A stretch of 64,000 nucleotides of DNA from Nocardia wallacei (lineage in GTDB: Bacteria; Actinomycetota; Actinomycetes; Mycobacteriales; Mycobacteriaceae). Under the pieces are notes generated by a model that searched no databases, had not been told where the DNA came from, and saw only the letters and a program-made list of their open reading frames with translations. Each line of letters starts with the position of its first letter. Within the stretch, counting starts at the first letter, position 1. The position numbers and the translations under genes were made by a program. The DNA lies in the NCBI RefSeq assembly GCF_014466955.1, contig NZ_AP023396.1:496001-560000 (forward strand), read 5' to 3'. This document shows positions 8,035 to 17,114 of the stretch, piece after piece.

Positions 8035-10608
8035 CTACTGCGCCAGCGCGACCACCGGCTGGCTCAGCAACTGGGCGCAGCGCAGCAACCCCAGGTGGCT
8101 GTAAGCCTGCGGGTGATTGCCCAGCGACCGCTCCGCAACCGGGTCGTACTCCTCGCTCAGCAGGCCCGTGGGCCCGGCCACGTCCACCAGCTGCGCGAAC
8201 AGCGCCTCGGCGTCGGAGCGCTTGCCGATCAGCAGGTAGGCCTCCACCAGCCACGCCGCGCACAGGTGGAAACCGCCCTCGCCGCCGGGCAGCCCGTCGT
8301 CGTGGTGGTAGCGGTAGACCGTCGATCCGCTGCGCAGTTCGGCCTCGGTGGCGACCACGGTGGCGGCGAACCGCGGATCCGAGGGCTCGATCAGCCCGCT
8401 CAGCCCGATGTGCAGGGTCGCCGCGTCCAGATCGGTGTCGTCGTAGGCCGCGGTGTAGGACTGCACCTCGTCGTTCCAGCCTTTGGTCTTCACCTCGTCG
8501 GCGATGGTGTCGCGCAGCTCCAACCAGGCCGGGTCGACCCTGCGGTGGAACTTCTCGGCCAGCTTCAGCGCCCGGTCGACGGTCAGCCAGCCCATCACCT
8601 TCGAGTACACGTGGTGGCGCGGGTTACCGCGGATCTCCCAGATGCCGTGGTCGGGTTCGCGCCAGCGCCGCTGCACCGCGGAAACCATGGCGTGCACCAG
8701 TTCCCAGTCGCGGTCGGGCAGCGCCGCGGCCGGGTCGATGACGCCCTTGCGCTCCCGGGCGTCGGCGAGTCCGGCGATCAGGTCCACGATGGGACCGAAC
8801 ACGTCCAGCTGGACCTGCATGTTGGCCGCGTTGCCGACACGGACCGGACGCGAGCCCGCGTAGCCGGGCAGTGCGTCGAGCACGGCCTCCGGCGGGAGCG
8901 TCTCGCCGTACAGGGTGTACAGCGGATGCAGGCGCTCCGGCCCGGCGAGTGTCTCCAACACCCGGTGCACCCACTCCAGGAATTCCTCGGCCTCCCCGAT
9001 GGAACCCAGCGTGACCAGCGCGTGCGCGGTCATCGAGGCGTCGCGCAGCCAGCAGTAGCGGTAGTCCCAGTTGCGCACGCCGCCGATGTCCTCCGGCAGC
9101 GAGGTGGTGGCCGCGGCCAGGATCGATCCGGACGGCGCGTGCACCAGCCCGCGCAGTGTCAGCGCCGAGCGCTTCATCAGGTCCGGCTTCAGCGGCGGCA
9201 GTTCCAGGCTCTCGGCCCAGTCCCGCCAGTACCGCTCGGCCTCGCGCCGCCGCTCCGGCTCGCTGACCATGGCCGGTGCGAGATCGGAGGTGCCGCAACG
9301 CATTTCCAGCACCACCGGCCCGGTCGAGGGGTCCACCACCGCGCGGGCGGTCTGATGGATGCCCTCCTCGAGGATCTCCCACTCGATGCCCGGCGACCGC
9401 AGCACGATCGGGTCGTTGGTGCCGTGTACGCGCAGCCCGGCGGCCGTGCGGTCCAGATTGACCGGCACCTGGCCGAATTCGGGCCGTGGCGCGAAGGTCA
9501 CCACCGCACGGGCGTCACCGGTGATGACGCGGGTCAGGTCGGTGCGCTCGGGCGGCACGTCGTGCGGCAGGTAGTCGACGACTTGCAGACTGGCCCAGCG
9601 TGTTTCGACGGTCATGGTGCCGTCGACGTAACGCTGCGACAGCGGCAGGCCGGGCCGCTCGGGCGCGATGGTGAAGTGCCCGGCCTCGGGCCCGCCCAGC
9701 AGGTGCGCGAACACGGCCGCCGAATCCGGTTCGGGGTGGCAGAACCAGGTGACCGTCCCGTCCGGCGTGACCAGTGCCTTGGCGCGGGGGCCGGCCAGCA
9801 TGGTCAGCCGTTCGATTCGAGGGGCCGACGCACCGGCCAGCCAGGTGCGCCGCTCTTCGAGCAGGAACGCCAGGGCCTTGGCCACCTCCTCGGTGCTGGC
9901 CACGCGGTATCCGGCGAGGCTGGTGCCCTCGCCGACCTTGATGCCGAGATCGGGACCGGACAGCCGCGCGAACGCCTTCTCGTCGGTGACGTCGTCACCG
10001 AAGAAGACCGCCGCCGAGGCGCCCTCCTGATGCCGGATGATGTCGAGGGCCGCGCCCTTGTCGGTCTGGATGACAGCCAACTCGATGACCGCCTTGCCCT
10101 CGGTCACCTGGACGCCGACCCAGCTGGCCGGGCCCTGCCGGGCCTGCTGCAACGCGCGCCGGCCCACCTCGGGGGCGGCGTTGCGGACGTGTAGCGCGAC
10201 ACTGGCCGGCTTGATCTCGACCGCGGCGCCCGGATTGTCCGCGGCGATTCCGGCCAGCGCGTTCTGCACTTCCTGCAGCAGCTGTTTGGCGTCGTTGTCG
10301 ATGGCGTGCACGAAGCCGACATCGAATTCCGAGCCGTGGCTACCGATCAGCTGCACCTCGACCGGGAGCCGGGACAGCGCCGCGAGATCTCGCAGGGCCC
10401 GGCCGGAGATGACGGCCGCTGTGGTAGCGGTCAGACCGGCGAGGGCGCGTAACGCGCTCACCGATTCCCGATGGGGATAGGCTTTCGCCGGGTCGGACAC
10501 GATGGGCGCGATGGTCCCGTCGTAGTCCGAGGCGACAAGTAGCCGTGGCATGCGGGCTACTGCCGCCAACGCACGGCGAAGTTCCTGTGGCAGATCCTGT
10601 GCGCTCAC
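8035..10608 (-). CDS. Trehalose-6-phosphate phosphatase / GH15 glucanase-trehalase fusion
   Basis: A two-domain protein of 857 aa. Residues about 1-255 are an OtsB-type HAD phosphatase: DYDGT (28-32, catalytic Asp), VISGR, GSHGSE, TDKGAAL and GDDVTDE. Residues about 265-857 are a GH15 (alpha/alpha)6 glycosidase like mycobacterial trehalase: NWDYRYCWLRDAS, MQVQLDVFGP, GIWEIRGNPRHHVYSKVM and EEYDP. One half would make trehalose from trehalose-6-phosphate and the other could hydrolyse trehalose or another alpha-glucoside. The start is GTG with a weak ribosome site. The gene is monocistronic, between two terminator-like or intergenic regions. Confidence 0.9.
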   Translation of the reverse strand: MSAQDLPQELRRALAAVARMPRLLVASDYDGTIAPIVSDPAKAYPHRESVSALRALAGLTATTAAVISGRALRDLAALSRLPVEVQLIGSHGSEFDVGFVHAIDNDAKQLLQEVQNALAGIAADNPGAAVEIKPASVALHVRNAAPEVGRRALQQARQGPASWVGVQVTEGKAVIELAVIQTDKGAALDIIRHQEGASAAVFFGDDVTDEKAFARLSGPDLGIKVGEGTSLAGYRVASTEEVAKALAFLLEERRTWLAGASAPRIERLTMLAGPRAKALVTPDGTVTWFCHPEPDSAAVFAHLLGGPEAGHFTIAPERPGLPLSQRYVDGTMTVETRWASLQVVDYLPHDVPPERTDLTRVITGDARAVVTFAPRPEFGQVPVNLDRTAAGLRVHGTNDPIVLRSPGIEWEILEEGIHQTARAVVDPSTGPVVLEMRCGTSDLAPAMVSEPERRREAERYWRDWAESLELPPLKPDLMKRSALTLRGLVHAPSGSILAAATTSLPEDIGGVRNWDYRYCWLRDASMTAHALVTLGSIGEAEEFLEWVHRVLETLAGPERLHPLYTLYGETLPPEAVLDALPGYAGSRPVRVGNAANMQVQLDVFGPIVDLIAGLADARERKGVIDPAAALPDRDWELVHAMVSAVQRRWREPDHGIWEIRGNPRHHVYSKVMGWLTVDRALKLAEKFHRRVDPAWLELRDTIADEVKTKGWNDEVQSYTAAYDDTDLDAATLHIGLSGLIEPSDPRFAATVVATEAELRSGSTVYRYHHDDGLPGGEGGFHLCAAWLVEAYLLIGKRSDAEALFAQLVDVAGPTGLLSEEYDPVAERSLGNHPQAYSHLGLLRCAQLLSQPVVALAQ

Positions 10609-10788
10609 GCATCCAACCTATAGATCGGAGGAGAAATTTCAGGGCGCGGGAAACTTTACTGGGTAGGGTTTGCCCGCCGGTTCGCGCAGTGATACGAGAC
10701 GTTTACGTTCGCCTCGCCGTGCGCATTCCTGATTGTGCGGTCTCCTGCCGTACGTTAGCTGGCTTGCCGCGCGCAGCCTGGGGCAAAC

Positions 10789-11454
10789 CTAGCCGGATTC
10801 GCCGCTCAGCAGCAGGTCAACGGTCAGCTCGAGGCGTTCTGTGACGTCCGTCGCGGACGCCCGGCGGGTGAGCCAGGCTACGAGGTTGGACAGCCACACA
10901 TCGCTGATCACGCGCGCGATGGCGAGATCGCGATCGGTGGCCTCGTCGTCGTCGTTCATCGCGCGGGCGAAGAACCGGTCCATCACCCGCCCGACCCGGT
11001 CCACCTCGGCGGCGGCGGACGCGTCGGCGAACATGAACGCGCGCGTCATCGCCTCGGTGAGCAGGGGGTCGCGCTGCATGGCACGGGTGACCTGGGTGAG
11101 CAGCAGATGCATGCGCTCGCGCGGCGTCTGCCCCGCCAGCGGTTTGCGCTTGTTGTCGAACTGCTCGAATTCCCGGGCCAGAGCCGACACCAGCAGGTGC
11201 ACCTTGGAGGGGAAATACCGGTACAGCGTGCCCACGGCGACATCGGCGCGTTCGGCGACCGCGCGCATCTGCACCGCGTCGTAGCCGCCCTTCGAGGCCA
11301 GTGCGAGGGTGGCGTCGAGGATCCGCTTGCGGCGTTCGCGCTGGGCGGAGGAGCTGAGTTCGTCCTCGCTGAGCGTGGTCACCGGTGTGGCACGCGGGCG
11401 GGTTCCGTTCCGCGCCCCCGAGTCGCCTGACTGCTCTCGGGAGGGACTGGCCAT
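10789..11454 (-). CDS. kstR: Cholesterol catabolism repressor KstR (TetR family)
   Basis: TetR-family repressor of the upper cholesterol pathway; the known inducer is a 3-oxo-sterol CoA thioester. The product is 221 aa. The HTH spans about residues 45-90 (GGYDAVQMRAVAERADVAVGTLYRYFPSK), nearly identical to KstR of mycobacteria and rhodococci. The C-terminal WLTRRASATDV segment is also characteristic. The ATG follows AAAGGA at good spacing. An in-frame GTG at 11382 would give a protein of mycobacterial length. A palindromic KstR box lies between it and divergent fadE34, implying autoregulation. Confidence 0.95.
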   Translation of the reverse strand: MASPSREQSGDSGARNGTRPRATPVTTLSEDELSSSAQRERRKRILDATLALASKGGYDAVQMRAVAERADVAVGTLYRYFPSKVHLLVSALAREFEQFDNKRKPLAGQTPRERMHLLLTQVTRAMQRDPLLTEAMTRAFMFADASAAAEVDRVGRVMDRFFARAMNDDDEATDRDLAIARVISDVWLSNLVAWLTRRASATDVTERLELTVDLLLSGESG

Positions 11455-11549
11455 TGGTGAAAGTCCTTTCCTGGAAACGTCGTTCTTGCGCCTGTGCCGT
11501 CGGTGCTGCGTGGACCGGCGGTGTCTTGACTTCCGCCCGACGGGGATAT

Positions 11550-11563
11550 TAGAACATGTTCTA
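11550..11563. promoter_or_regulatory. KstR operator, kstR/fadE34
   Basis: TAGAACATGTTCTA is a perfect palindrome and a full match to the KstR consensus tnnAACnnGTTnnA. It lies 36 bp upstream of fadE34 and 96 bp upstream of kstR, so it can control both divergent promoters. Confidence 0.92.
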
Positions 11564-11598
11564 GGTGTGGGAGTCACGCCGGAGAGGCGGGAGGCAGT

Positions 11599-13833
11599 GT
11601 GACCATCGCCACCACTGACGAGCATAAAGCCGTTCAGGAGTCGATGCGCGGATGGGCGGCGGCCGTCCGTCCGATTGCAACAATGCGCGGCGGAACGCCT
11701 GGGTACTGGCGTGCGTACTGGCCGAGTCTGGTCGGGCTCGGCATCTTCCGCGTCGCGGTCGACGAGGACGCCGGGGGTGCCGGCGGTTCCGTCGGCGATC
11801 TGGCCGTGTTGGTCGAACAGGCGGCGCACGATCTGGTGGGCGGGCCGGTGTCGACGACCGCGCTCGCCGGCCTCGTTACCGGCGGCGTGCTGGACGAGGA
11901 TACGCCCTGCGGGCTCGCGCTGGGTGACCCGGTTGCGGTGCCCGGCAACACAACCGGTGGCATCGAGCTGACCGGAGCCTGGGAGACGGTGCTCGGCGCG
12001 GCCTCCGACACGGCCGTGCTGCTGCCGGTCGAGATTTCGGCGCAGGCGGCACGAGCGGCGACCGGCGAACCGGCCGGCGCGGCGTCGCACGCGGAAGGCC
12101 CCGGCGTGCGGCGGCTGTGGTGCCTCGTCGAGGCGGGGGCCGAAGGCTTGCTGGTCGAGGATCTGCCGCCGCTGGACGCGAGCACGCCGCTGGCGCGGGT
12201 GCGGTGCACGGGCGTCCGGGTCGCGGCCGAGCGGATCTTCGAACCGCCTTATGCCGTAAGCGATCTGGTAGCGGCGCTGGTGGCCGCGGAGCTGGCGGGA
12301 ATCGCCGGCTGGTGCCTGGAGACGGCGACCGAGTACGCCAAGGTGCGCGAGCAGTTCGGCCGGAAGATCGGTGAGTTCCAGGCCGTCAAGCACCTGTGCG
12401 CGTGGATGCTGTGCCGGGCCGAGCAGATTCGCGCGGTCGCCGCCGACGCCGCCGCGGCCGTGGACAACCGCGGCGACGAACTACCGCTGGCCGCCGCGAT
12501 CGCGATGTCGATCGCGCTGGACGCGGCGGTGGATACGGCGAAGGACTGCATCCAGGTGCTCGGCGGCATCGGCTTCACCTGGGAGCACGACGCGCATCTG
12601 TATCTGCGCCGGGCGGTGGCGTTGCGCCAGCTGCTCGGTGGCGGCGCGGTCTGGCGGGCCCGCGTGACCGAGCTGGTGCGCGCCGGGCGGCGGCGCACGG
12701 TGGGACTCGATCTCGGCTTCGGCGCGGACGCCGCGACCGAGAGCGCGGCTTGGGACGCACTGGGTTTGGACGCGGCCGGAGCCGCCGAGCTGGCCGCGGA
12801 GCTGGCGCGAATCGGCGCGCTGCCCGCCGAGCAACAGCGAGACGCCTTGGTGGACACCGGTTTACTGGCGCCGCACTGGCCGCCACCGTACGGCCGCGGG
12901 GCCGGGCCGATCCTGCGCACGCTGATCGACGAGCAGGTGCGCGCCGCCGGAATCACGGTGCCGGACATCCAGATCGGCAACTGGGCGGTGCCGACGCTGC
13001 TGCAGCACGGCACCCCCGAACAGATCGAGCGCTTCGTGCATCCGACGCAGCGCGGCGAGGTGATCTGGTGCCAGCTGTTCAGTGAGCCCGAGGCGGGGTC
13101 GGATCTGGCCGCGTTGCGCACCACCGCGACCCGGGTCGAGGGCGGCTGGAAGCTGCGCGGCCAGAAGGTCTGGACCTCGCTGGCGAACGTGGCCAACTGG
13201 GCGATCTGCCTGGCCCGCACCGATGCGAGCGTGCCGAAGCATCGCGGGATCAGCTACTTCCTGGTCGACATGAGCAGCCCGGGTATCGATATCCGGCCGC
13301 TGGTGCAGATCACGGGTGAGGCGAAGTTCTCCGAGGTGTTCCTCGACGACGTGTTCGTCCCCGACGACTGCCTGGTCGGCGAGCTGGGCGCGGGCTGGAA
13401 GATCGCCCGCTCCACCCTGTCCGCCGAGCGAGTCGCCATGGGCGGCAGCGGAATCGGCGCGGAGCTGGAGCGGCTCATCGCCATCGCGCCGCGAACCGGG
13501 CCGGGTGCGGAATTGATCGCCGACCGCCTCGGAGCACTGGTCGCCGAATCGGTCGCCGGATTGTTGCTGGAGACCAGGGCCGCGCAGCGGATACTGGCCG
13601 GAATCGACCCCGGTCCACAGAGCAGCGTGCGCAAACTGGTCGGTGTCCGCCATCGTCAGGCGGTCGCGGAATTCGCCGTCGAACTCGCGGGAGTGGCGGG
13701 CGCTCAGGAATCCGATGTGGTGAAAGAATTCCTGCTGACGCGCTGTTTGTCGATCGCGGGGGGCACCGAGCAGATCCTGCTGACCGTGGCCGGGGAACGG
13801 ATTCTCGGGCTCCCGCGCGAATCGCACGGCTAA
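11599..13833 (+). CDS. fadE34: Double-domain steroid side-chain acyl-CoA dehydrogenase FadE34
   Basis: A fused acyl-CoA dehydrogenase of 744 aa. The first ACAD half covers about residues 1-375 (EQFGRKIGEFQAVKHL, GGIGFTWEHDAHLYLRRA) and the second about 385-744 (SEPEAGSDLAALRTTA, GQKVWTS, C-terminal GGTEQI...ERILGLPRE). This matches M. tuberculosis FadE34 (Rv3573c), which likewise neighbours kstR and is reported to act on steroid CoA esters with a five-carbon side chain. The GTG start follows GAGAGGCGGGAGG. It is first in the operon running to ltp2, under the KstR box. Confidence 0.92.
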   Translation: MTIATTDEHKAVQESMRGWAAAVRPIATMRGGTPGYWRAYWPSLVGLGIFRVAVDEDAGGAGGSVGDLAVLVEQAAHDLVGGPVSTTALAGLVTGGVLDEDTPCGLALGDPVAVPGNTTGGIELTGAWETVLGAASDTAVLLPVEISAQAARAATGEPAGAASHAEGPGVRRLWCLVEAGAEGLLVEDLPPLDASTPLARVRCTGVRVAAERIFEPPYAVSDLVAALVAAELAGIAGWCLETATEYAKVREQFGRKIGEFQAVKHLCAWMLCRAEQIRAVAADAAAAVDNRGDELPLAAAIAMSIALDAAVDTAKDCIQVLGGIGFTWEHDAHLYLRRAVALRQLLGGGAVWRARVTELVRAGRRRTVGLDLGFGADAATESAAWDALGLDAAGAAELAAELARIGALPAEQQRDALVDTGLLAPHWPPPYGRGAGPILRTLIDEQVRAAGITVPDIQIGNWAVPTLLQHGTPEQIERFVHPTQRGEVIWCQLFSEPEAGSDLAALRTTATRVEGGWKLRGQKVWTSLANVANWAICLARTDASVPKHRGISYFLVDMSSPGIDIRPLVQITGEAKFSEVFLDDVFVPDDCLVGELGAGWKIARSTLSAERVAMGGSGIGAELERLIAIAPRTGPGAELIADRLGALVAESVAGLLLETRAAQRILAGIDPGPQSSVRKLVGVRHRQAVAEFAVELAGVAGAQESDVVKEFLLTRCLSIAGGTEQILLTVAGERILGLPRESHG

Positions 13834-13860
13834 GTCCACACCTCACACGGGAGCATTGCA

Positions 13861-15006
13861 TTGGACTTCAACAGGGACGAGAGCCAGGACGCTGTCGCCG
13901 AGGTTGTCGTAAGTTTGCTGGAACACACCGACGCCCGCGATATCGAATTGTGGCCGAACATTGTCGACAGCGGTCTCCTGGCAGTCGCCCTACCAGAGCG
14001 CTACGGCGGCGACGGCATGGGACTGCCGGAGGTCTCGGCCATGCTGACCGAGCTGGCGACCGATGCCGTGCAGGCGCCCGCGCTGGCCACGCTCGGCTTC
14101 GGCGTGCTGCCGCTGCTGCGGCGAGCCCCGGAAGCGCTGGCGGACAAGGTGTTTCCGGCCGTCGCCGCGGGCACGGTACTCACGGCGGCGCTGCACGAGC
14201 CCGGTGCGCCGTTCGCCGTGCAGCCGGTGACGACGGCCGTGGCCGACGGCGACGTGGTGCGGGTCAGCGGCCGTAAGGTGGCCGTGCCGTACGCGGATCG
14301 GGCCGGGTGGCTGCTGATCCCGACCGATTCCGGCATCGCCGTGGTGGAAGCGGGCACACCGGGTGTCACGGTGCGGGAGACGCCCGCCTCTACCGGCGCA
14401 CCGGAGTTCTCGGTGTCGCTGGACCGGGCCGAGATCCCGGCCGGGCAGCTGCTGCCCGAGGGCCTCGACGACCTGCACCGCCTGGCTCTGGCGTCGATCG
14501 GCTCGGTCGCCGACGGGCTGCTGAAGGGCGTGCTCACGCTCACCGCCGAGCATGTCCGCACCCGCCGGCAGTTCGGCCGCCCGCTGGCCGAATTCCAGGC
14601 GGTGGCGCAGCAGATCGCCGACGTCTACGTCGTCTCGCGAACGCTGCACGCCGCCGCCCTGTCCGCCAATTGGGCTCTGGCGGAATACCTCAACCGCGGC
14701 CCGGCTCGGTCCTGGACTGGCGGAGCGGAGGAGGGAAGGACCGAGCCTCAGGGGGCCGCGGCCCGCGACGCCGGAGGCGGCGCAGACGAACACCGCGTCG
14801 ACGACGATCTCGATGTGCTGGCCTACTGCGTGGCCTCGGACTTGCCCGTGGCCATGCAGAAGTGTCACCACCTGCACGGCGGTATCGGGGTGGACATGAC
14901 CCACCCCCTGCATCGCTACTACTCACAGGCCAAGGACATCGCCCGCTGGCTCGGCGGCGCGTCGTTCCGGCTGGATCGATTGGGAGCCAGATGTTCATCG
15001 ACCTGA
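13861..15006 (+). CDS. fadE28: Acyl-CoA dehydrogenase FadE28 (ChsE1), with an in-frame insertion
   Basis: One subunit type of the heterotetrameric dehydrogenase that acts on the steroid-20-carboxyl CoA (three-carbon side chain), paired with FadE29. The start is TTG and the product 381 aa, against 339 aa in M. tuberculosis. ACAD hallmarks include TRRQFGRPLAEFQAVAQQ and HLHGGIGVDMTHPLHRYY. The excess length is largely a Gly/Ala/Glu/Arg-rich stretch at about residues 280-318, in the C-terminal helical domain. At DNA level it carries an 11-bp inverted repeat. Reading frame and both flanks are intact, so the gene is probably functional. Confidence 0.9.
   Translation: MDFNRDESQDAVAEVVVSLLEHTDARDIELWPNIVDSGLLAVALPERYGGDGMGLPEVSAMLTELATDAVQAPALATLGFGVLPLLRRAPEALADKVFPAVAAGTVLTAALHEPGAPFAVQPVTTAVADGDVVRVSGRKVAVPYADRAGWLLIPTDSGIAVVEAGTPGVTVRETPASTGAPEFSVSLDRAEIPAGQLLPEGLDDLHRLALASIGSVADGLLKGVLTLTAEHVRTRRQFGRPLAEFQAVAQQIADVYVVSRTLHAAALSANWALAEYLNRGPARSWTGGAEEGRTEPQGAAARDAGGGADEHRVDDDLDVLAYCVASDLPVAMQKCHHLHGGIGVDMTHPLHRYYSQAKDIARWLGGASFRLDRLGARCSST
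14703..14747. repeat. Inverted repeat within the fadE28 insertion
   Basis: GGCTCGGTCCT (14703-14713) and AGGACCGAGCC (14737-14747) are exact complements separated by 23 bases. The dyad falls exactly in the stretch of fadE28 that has no counterpart in ordinary ACADs and is translated through in frame. Confidence 0.85.
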
Positions 15007-16160
15007 CGGCCGAGCAGCGCCGGCTGCGTGACGAATTACGTTCCTACTTCGCCGATCTCGTGACGCCGGAGGAGGCGGCGGAGATGTCGGTGAACCGGCA
15101 CGGCGACGCCTACCGTGCGGTGGTGCGGCGCATGGGCCGCGACGGCCGGCTCGGCGTGGGCTGGCCGAAAGAGTACGGCGGCCAGGGTTTCGGCCCCGTC
15201 GAACAGCAGATCTTCTACAACGAGGCGGCCCGGGCGGATGTGCCGCTGCCGCTGGTGACGCTGATGACGGTCGGCCCGACCCTGCAGCAGTTCGGCACCC
15301 CGGAACAGAAGAAGAAGTTCCTGCCCGCGATCCTCGCCGGTGACGTGCATTTCGCGATCGGCTATTCCGAGCCGGAGGCCGGCACCGACCTGGCCAGCCT
15401 GCGCACCAGCGCGGTGCGCGACGCCAACGGCGACTGGATCGTCAACGGGCAGAAGATCTTCACCACCGGCGCGCACGAGGCCGACTACGTGTGGCTGGCC
15501 TGCCGGACCGGTTCGGTCGAGTCGCGGCATCGCGGCATCACGATCCTGATCGTGGACACCAAGGATCCCGGCTACTCGTGGACGCCGATCATCACCTGCG
15601 ACGGCGCGCACCACACCAACGCCACCTACTTCGACAATGTGCGGGTCCCGGCCGACATGCTCGTCGGCGAGGAGAACCGCGGCTGGAAGCTGATCACCAC
15701 TCAGCTCAACCACGAGCGGGTCAGCCTGGGTCCCTCCGGGAAGATCGAACAGCTCTACGACCGCGCGCACGATTGGGCGCGGCGGCAGGGTGTGCTCGGC
15801 GAGCCGGACGTGCGGCGGTCGCTGGGCCGCATGCACGCGATGGTCCGGCTCAACGAACTGCTGAACTGGCAGGTCGCCGCCGACGCGGATCACCCGGCCG
15901 ACGACCCGGCCGGGGTGATCGCGGATGCCTCGGCGACGAAGGTCTATTCGACCGAATCGCTGCAGGAGGCCGGGCGGCTGGCGGAGGAGATCGTCGGGCG
16001 CTACGGCGATCCGGCCGATGACGCCACCGGTGAGCTATTGGACTGGCTGGACCGCCGCACCAAGCAGAACCTGGTGGTGACCTTCGGCGGCGGGGTCAAC
16101 GAGGTCATGCGTGAACTCATCGCCACCGCCGGGCTGAACCTGCCGCGTGTACCGAGATAG
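14991..16160 (+). CDS. fadE29: Acyl-CoA dehydrogenase FadE29 (ChsE2)
   Basis: Partner of FadE28, 389 aa. Typical motifs are YSEPEAGTDLASLRT, NGQKIFTTGA and the C-terminal VTFGGGVNEVMRELIA. In the characterised mycobacterial complex this subunit supplies the catalytic base. The ATG lies 16 bp inside the end of fadE28, so the two are translationally coupled. Third gene of the side-chain operon. Confidence 0.92.
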   Translation: MFIDLTAEQRRLRDELRSYFADLVTPEEAAEMSVNRHGDAYRAVVRRMGRDGRLGVGWPKEYGGQGFGPVEQQIFYNEAARADVPLPLVTLMTVGPTLQQFGTPEQKKKFLPAILAGDVHFAIGYSEPEAGTDLASLRTSAVRDANGDWIVNGQKIFTTGAHEADYVWLACRTGSVESRHRGITILIVDTKDPGYSWTPIITCDGAHHTNATYFDNVRVPADMLVGEENRGWKLITTQLNHERVSLGPSGKIEQLYDRAHDWARRQGVLGEPDVRRSLGRMHAMVRLNELLNWQVAADADHPADDPAGVIADASATKVYSTESLQEAGRLAEEIVGRYGDPADDATGELLDWLDRRTKQNLVVTFGGGVNEVMRELIATAGLNLPRVPR

Positions 16161-16169
16161 GAGTTTCCA

Positions 16170-17114
16170 GTGCCGGAAACCGTGACAGCGGACGAGATCG
16201 TCGCCGCCGGGGAACGAATCATGCGGGCGGGGGAGTGCGCGCCGCGGGTGGCGCGCGACCCCGTCAACCAACCCATGATCAACAACTGGGTCGAGGCGAT
16301 CGGCGACGCCAACCCGATCTACGTCGACGAGGCCGCCGCCAAGGCCGCCGGACATCCGGGCATCGTCGCGCCGCCCGCCATGGCGCAGGTGTGGACGATG
16401 CCCGGCCTGCACGGCGCGCGCCCGGCCGACGACCCGATGAACGCGGTCAACGACCTGCTCGACGCCGCCGGCTACACCTCGGTGGTCGCGACCAACTGCG
16501 AGCAGACCTACCACCGTTATCTGACGGTCGGTGAGCGGGTGCAGGCGCGCACCCGGCTGCGAGATCTGGTGGGGCCCAAGCGCACCGCGCTCGGCGAGGG
16601 CTGGTTCGCGACCTACATTCTGACCTGGTACGTCGGCGACGAGCCGGTCACCGAGATGGCGTTCCGGATGTTGAAGTTCGCGCCCGGCACGGCGAAACCC
16701 GCTCAGCCGCAGGACGACCCGAGCAAACGCGCCAGGCCGACCATCTCTCAGGACACCGAATTCTTCTGGGCGGGCGCGAGAGCCGGCGAGCTGCGAATCC
16801 AGCGGCTGCCCGACGGCACACTGCGGCATCCGCCCGTGCCCGCGCTGTGGGCGGACAAGGACGCGCCGCCGGACTACGTGGTGGCCTCGGGGCGTGGCAC
16901 GGTGTTCAGCTACGTGGTGCATCACGCGCCGAAAGTGCCTGGACGGCAACTGCCCTACGTGGTGGCGCTGGTCGAACTCGAGGAGGGCGTGCGGGTACTC
17001 GGCGAACTGCGCGGCGTCGCGCCCGACGCGGTTCGGATCGGACAGCCGGTCGAGGTGGCCTTCGAGCGGCTCGACGACGACAACACCGTGCCGTACTGGA
17101 AGGTGAGCGCATGA
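16170..17114 (+). CDS. chsH2: ChsH2: MaoC-like hydratase domain plus DUF35 domain
   Basis: Product of 314 aa (GTG start after AGGAG). The N-terminal MaoC-like hot-dog domain (about 1-180) pairs with ChsH1 to form the hydratase acting on the FadE28-FadE29 product. The C-terminal DUF35 domain (about 195-314) is the known partner of the Ltp2 aldolase. The DUF35 region (RIQRLPDGTLRHPPVPALW) lacks the two CxxC pairs usual in DUF35 zinc ribbons; the domain has no cysteine at all. It overlaps chsH1 by four bases. Confidence 0.92.
   Translation: MPETVTADEIVAAGERIMRAGECAPRVARDPVNQPMINNWVEAIGDANPIYVDEAAAKAAGHPGIVAPPAMAQVWTMPGLHGARPADDPMNAVNDLLDAAGYTSVVATNCEQTYHRYLTVGERVQARTRLRDLVGPKRTALGEGWFATYILTWYVGDEPVTEMAFRMLKFAPGTAKPAQPQDDPSKRARPTISQDTEFFWAGARAGELRIQRLPDGTLRHPPVPALWADKDAPPDYVVASGRGTVFSYVVHHAPKVPGRQLPYVVALVELEEGVRVLGELRGVAPDAVRIGQPVEVAFERLDDDNTVPYWKVSA

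Noticed and set aside
13861..15006. fadE28 as a pseudogene
   Set aside because: The insertion is in frame, both flanks keep ACAD motifs, and translational coupling to fadE29 is intact.
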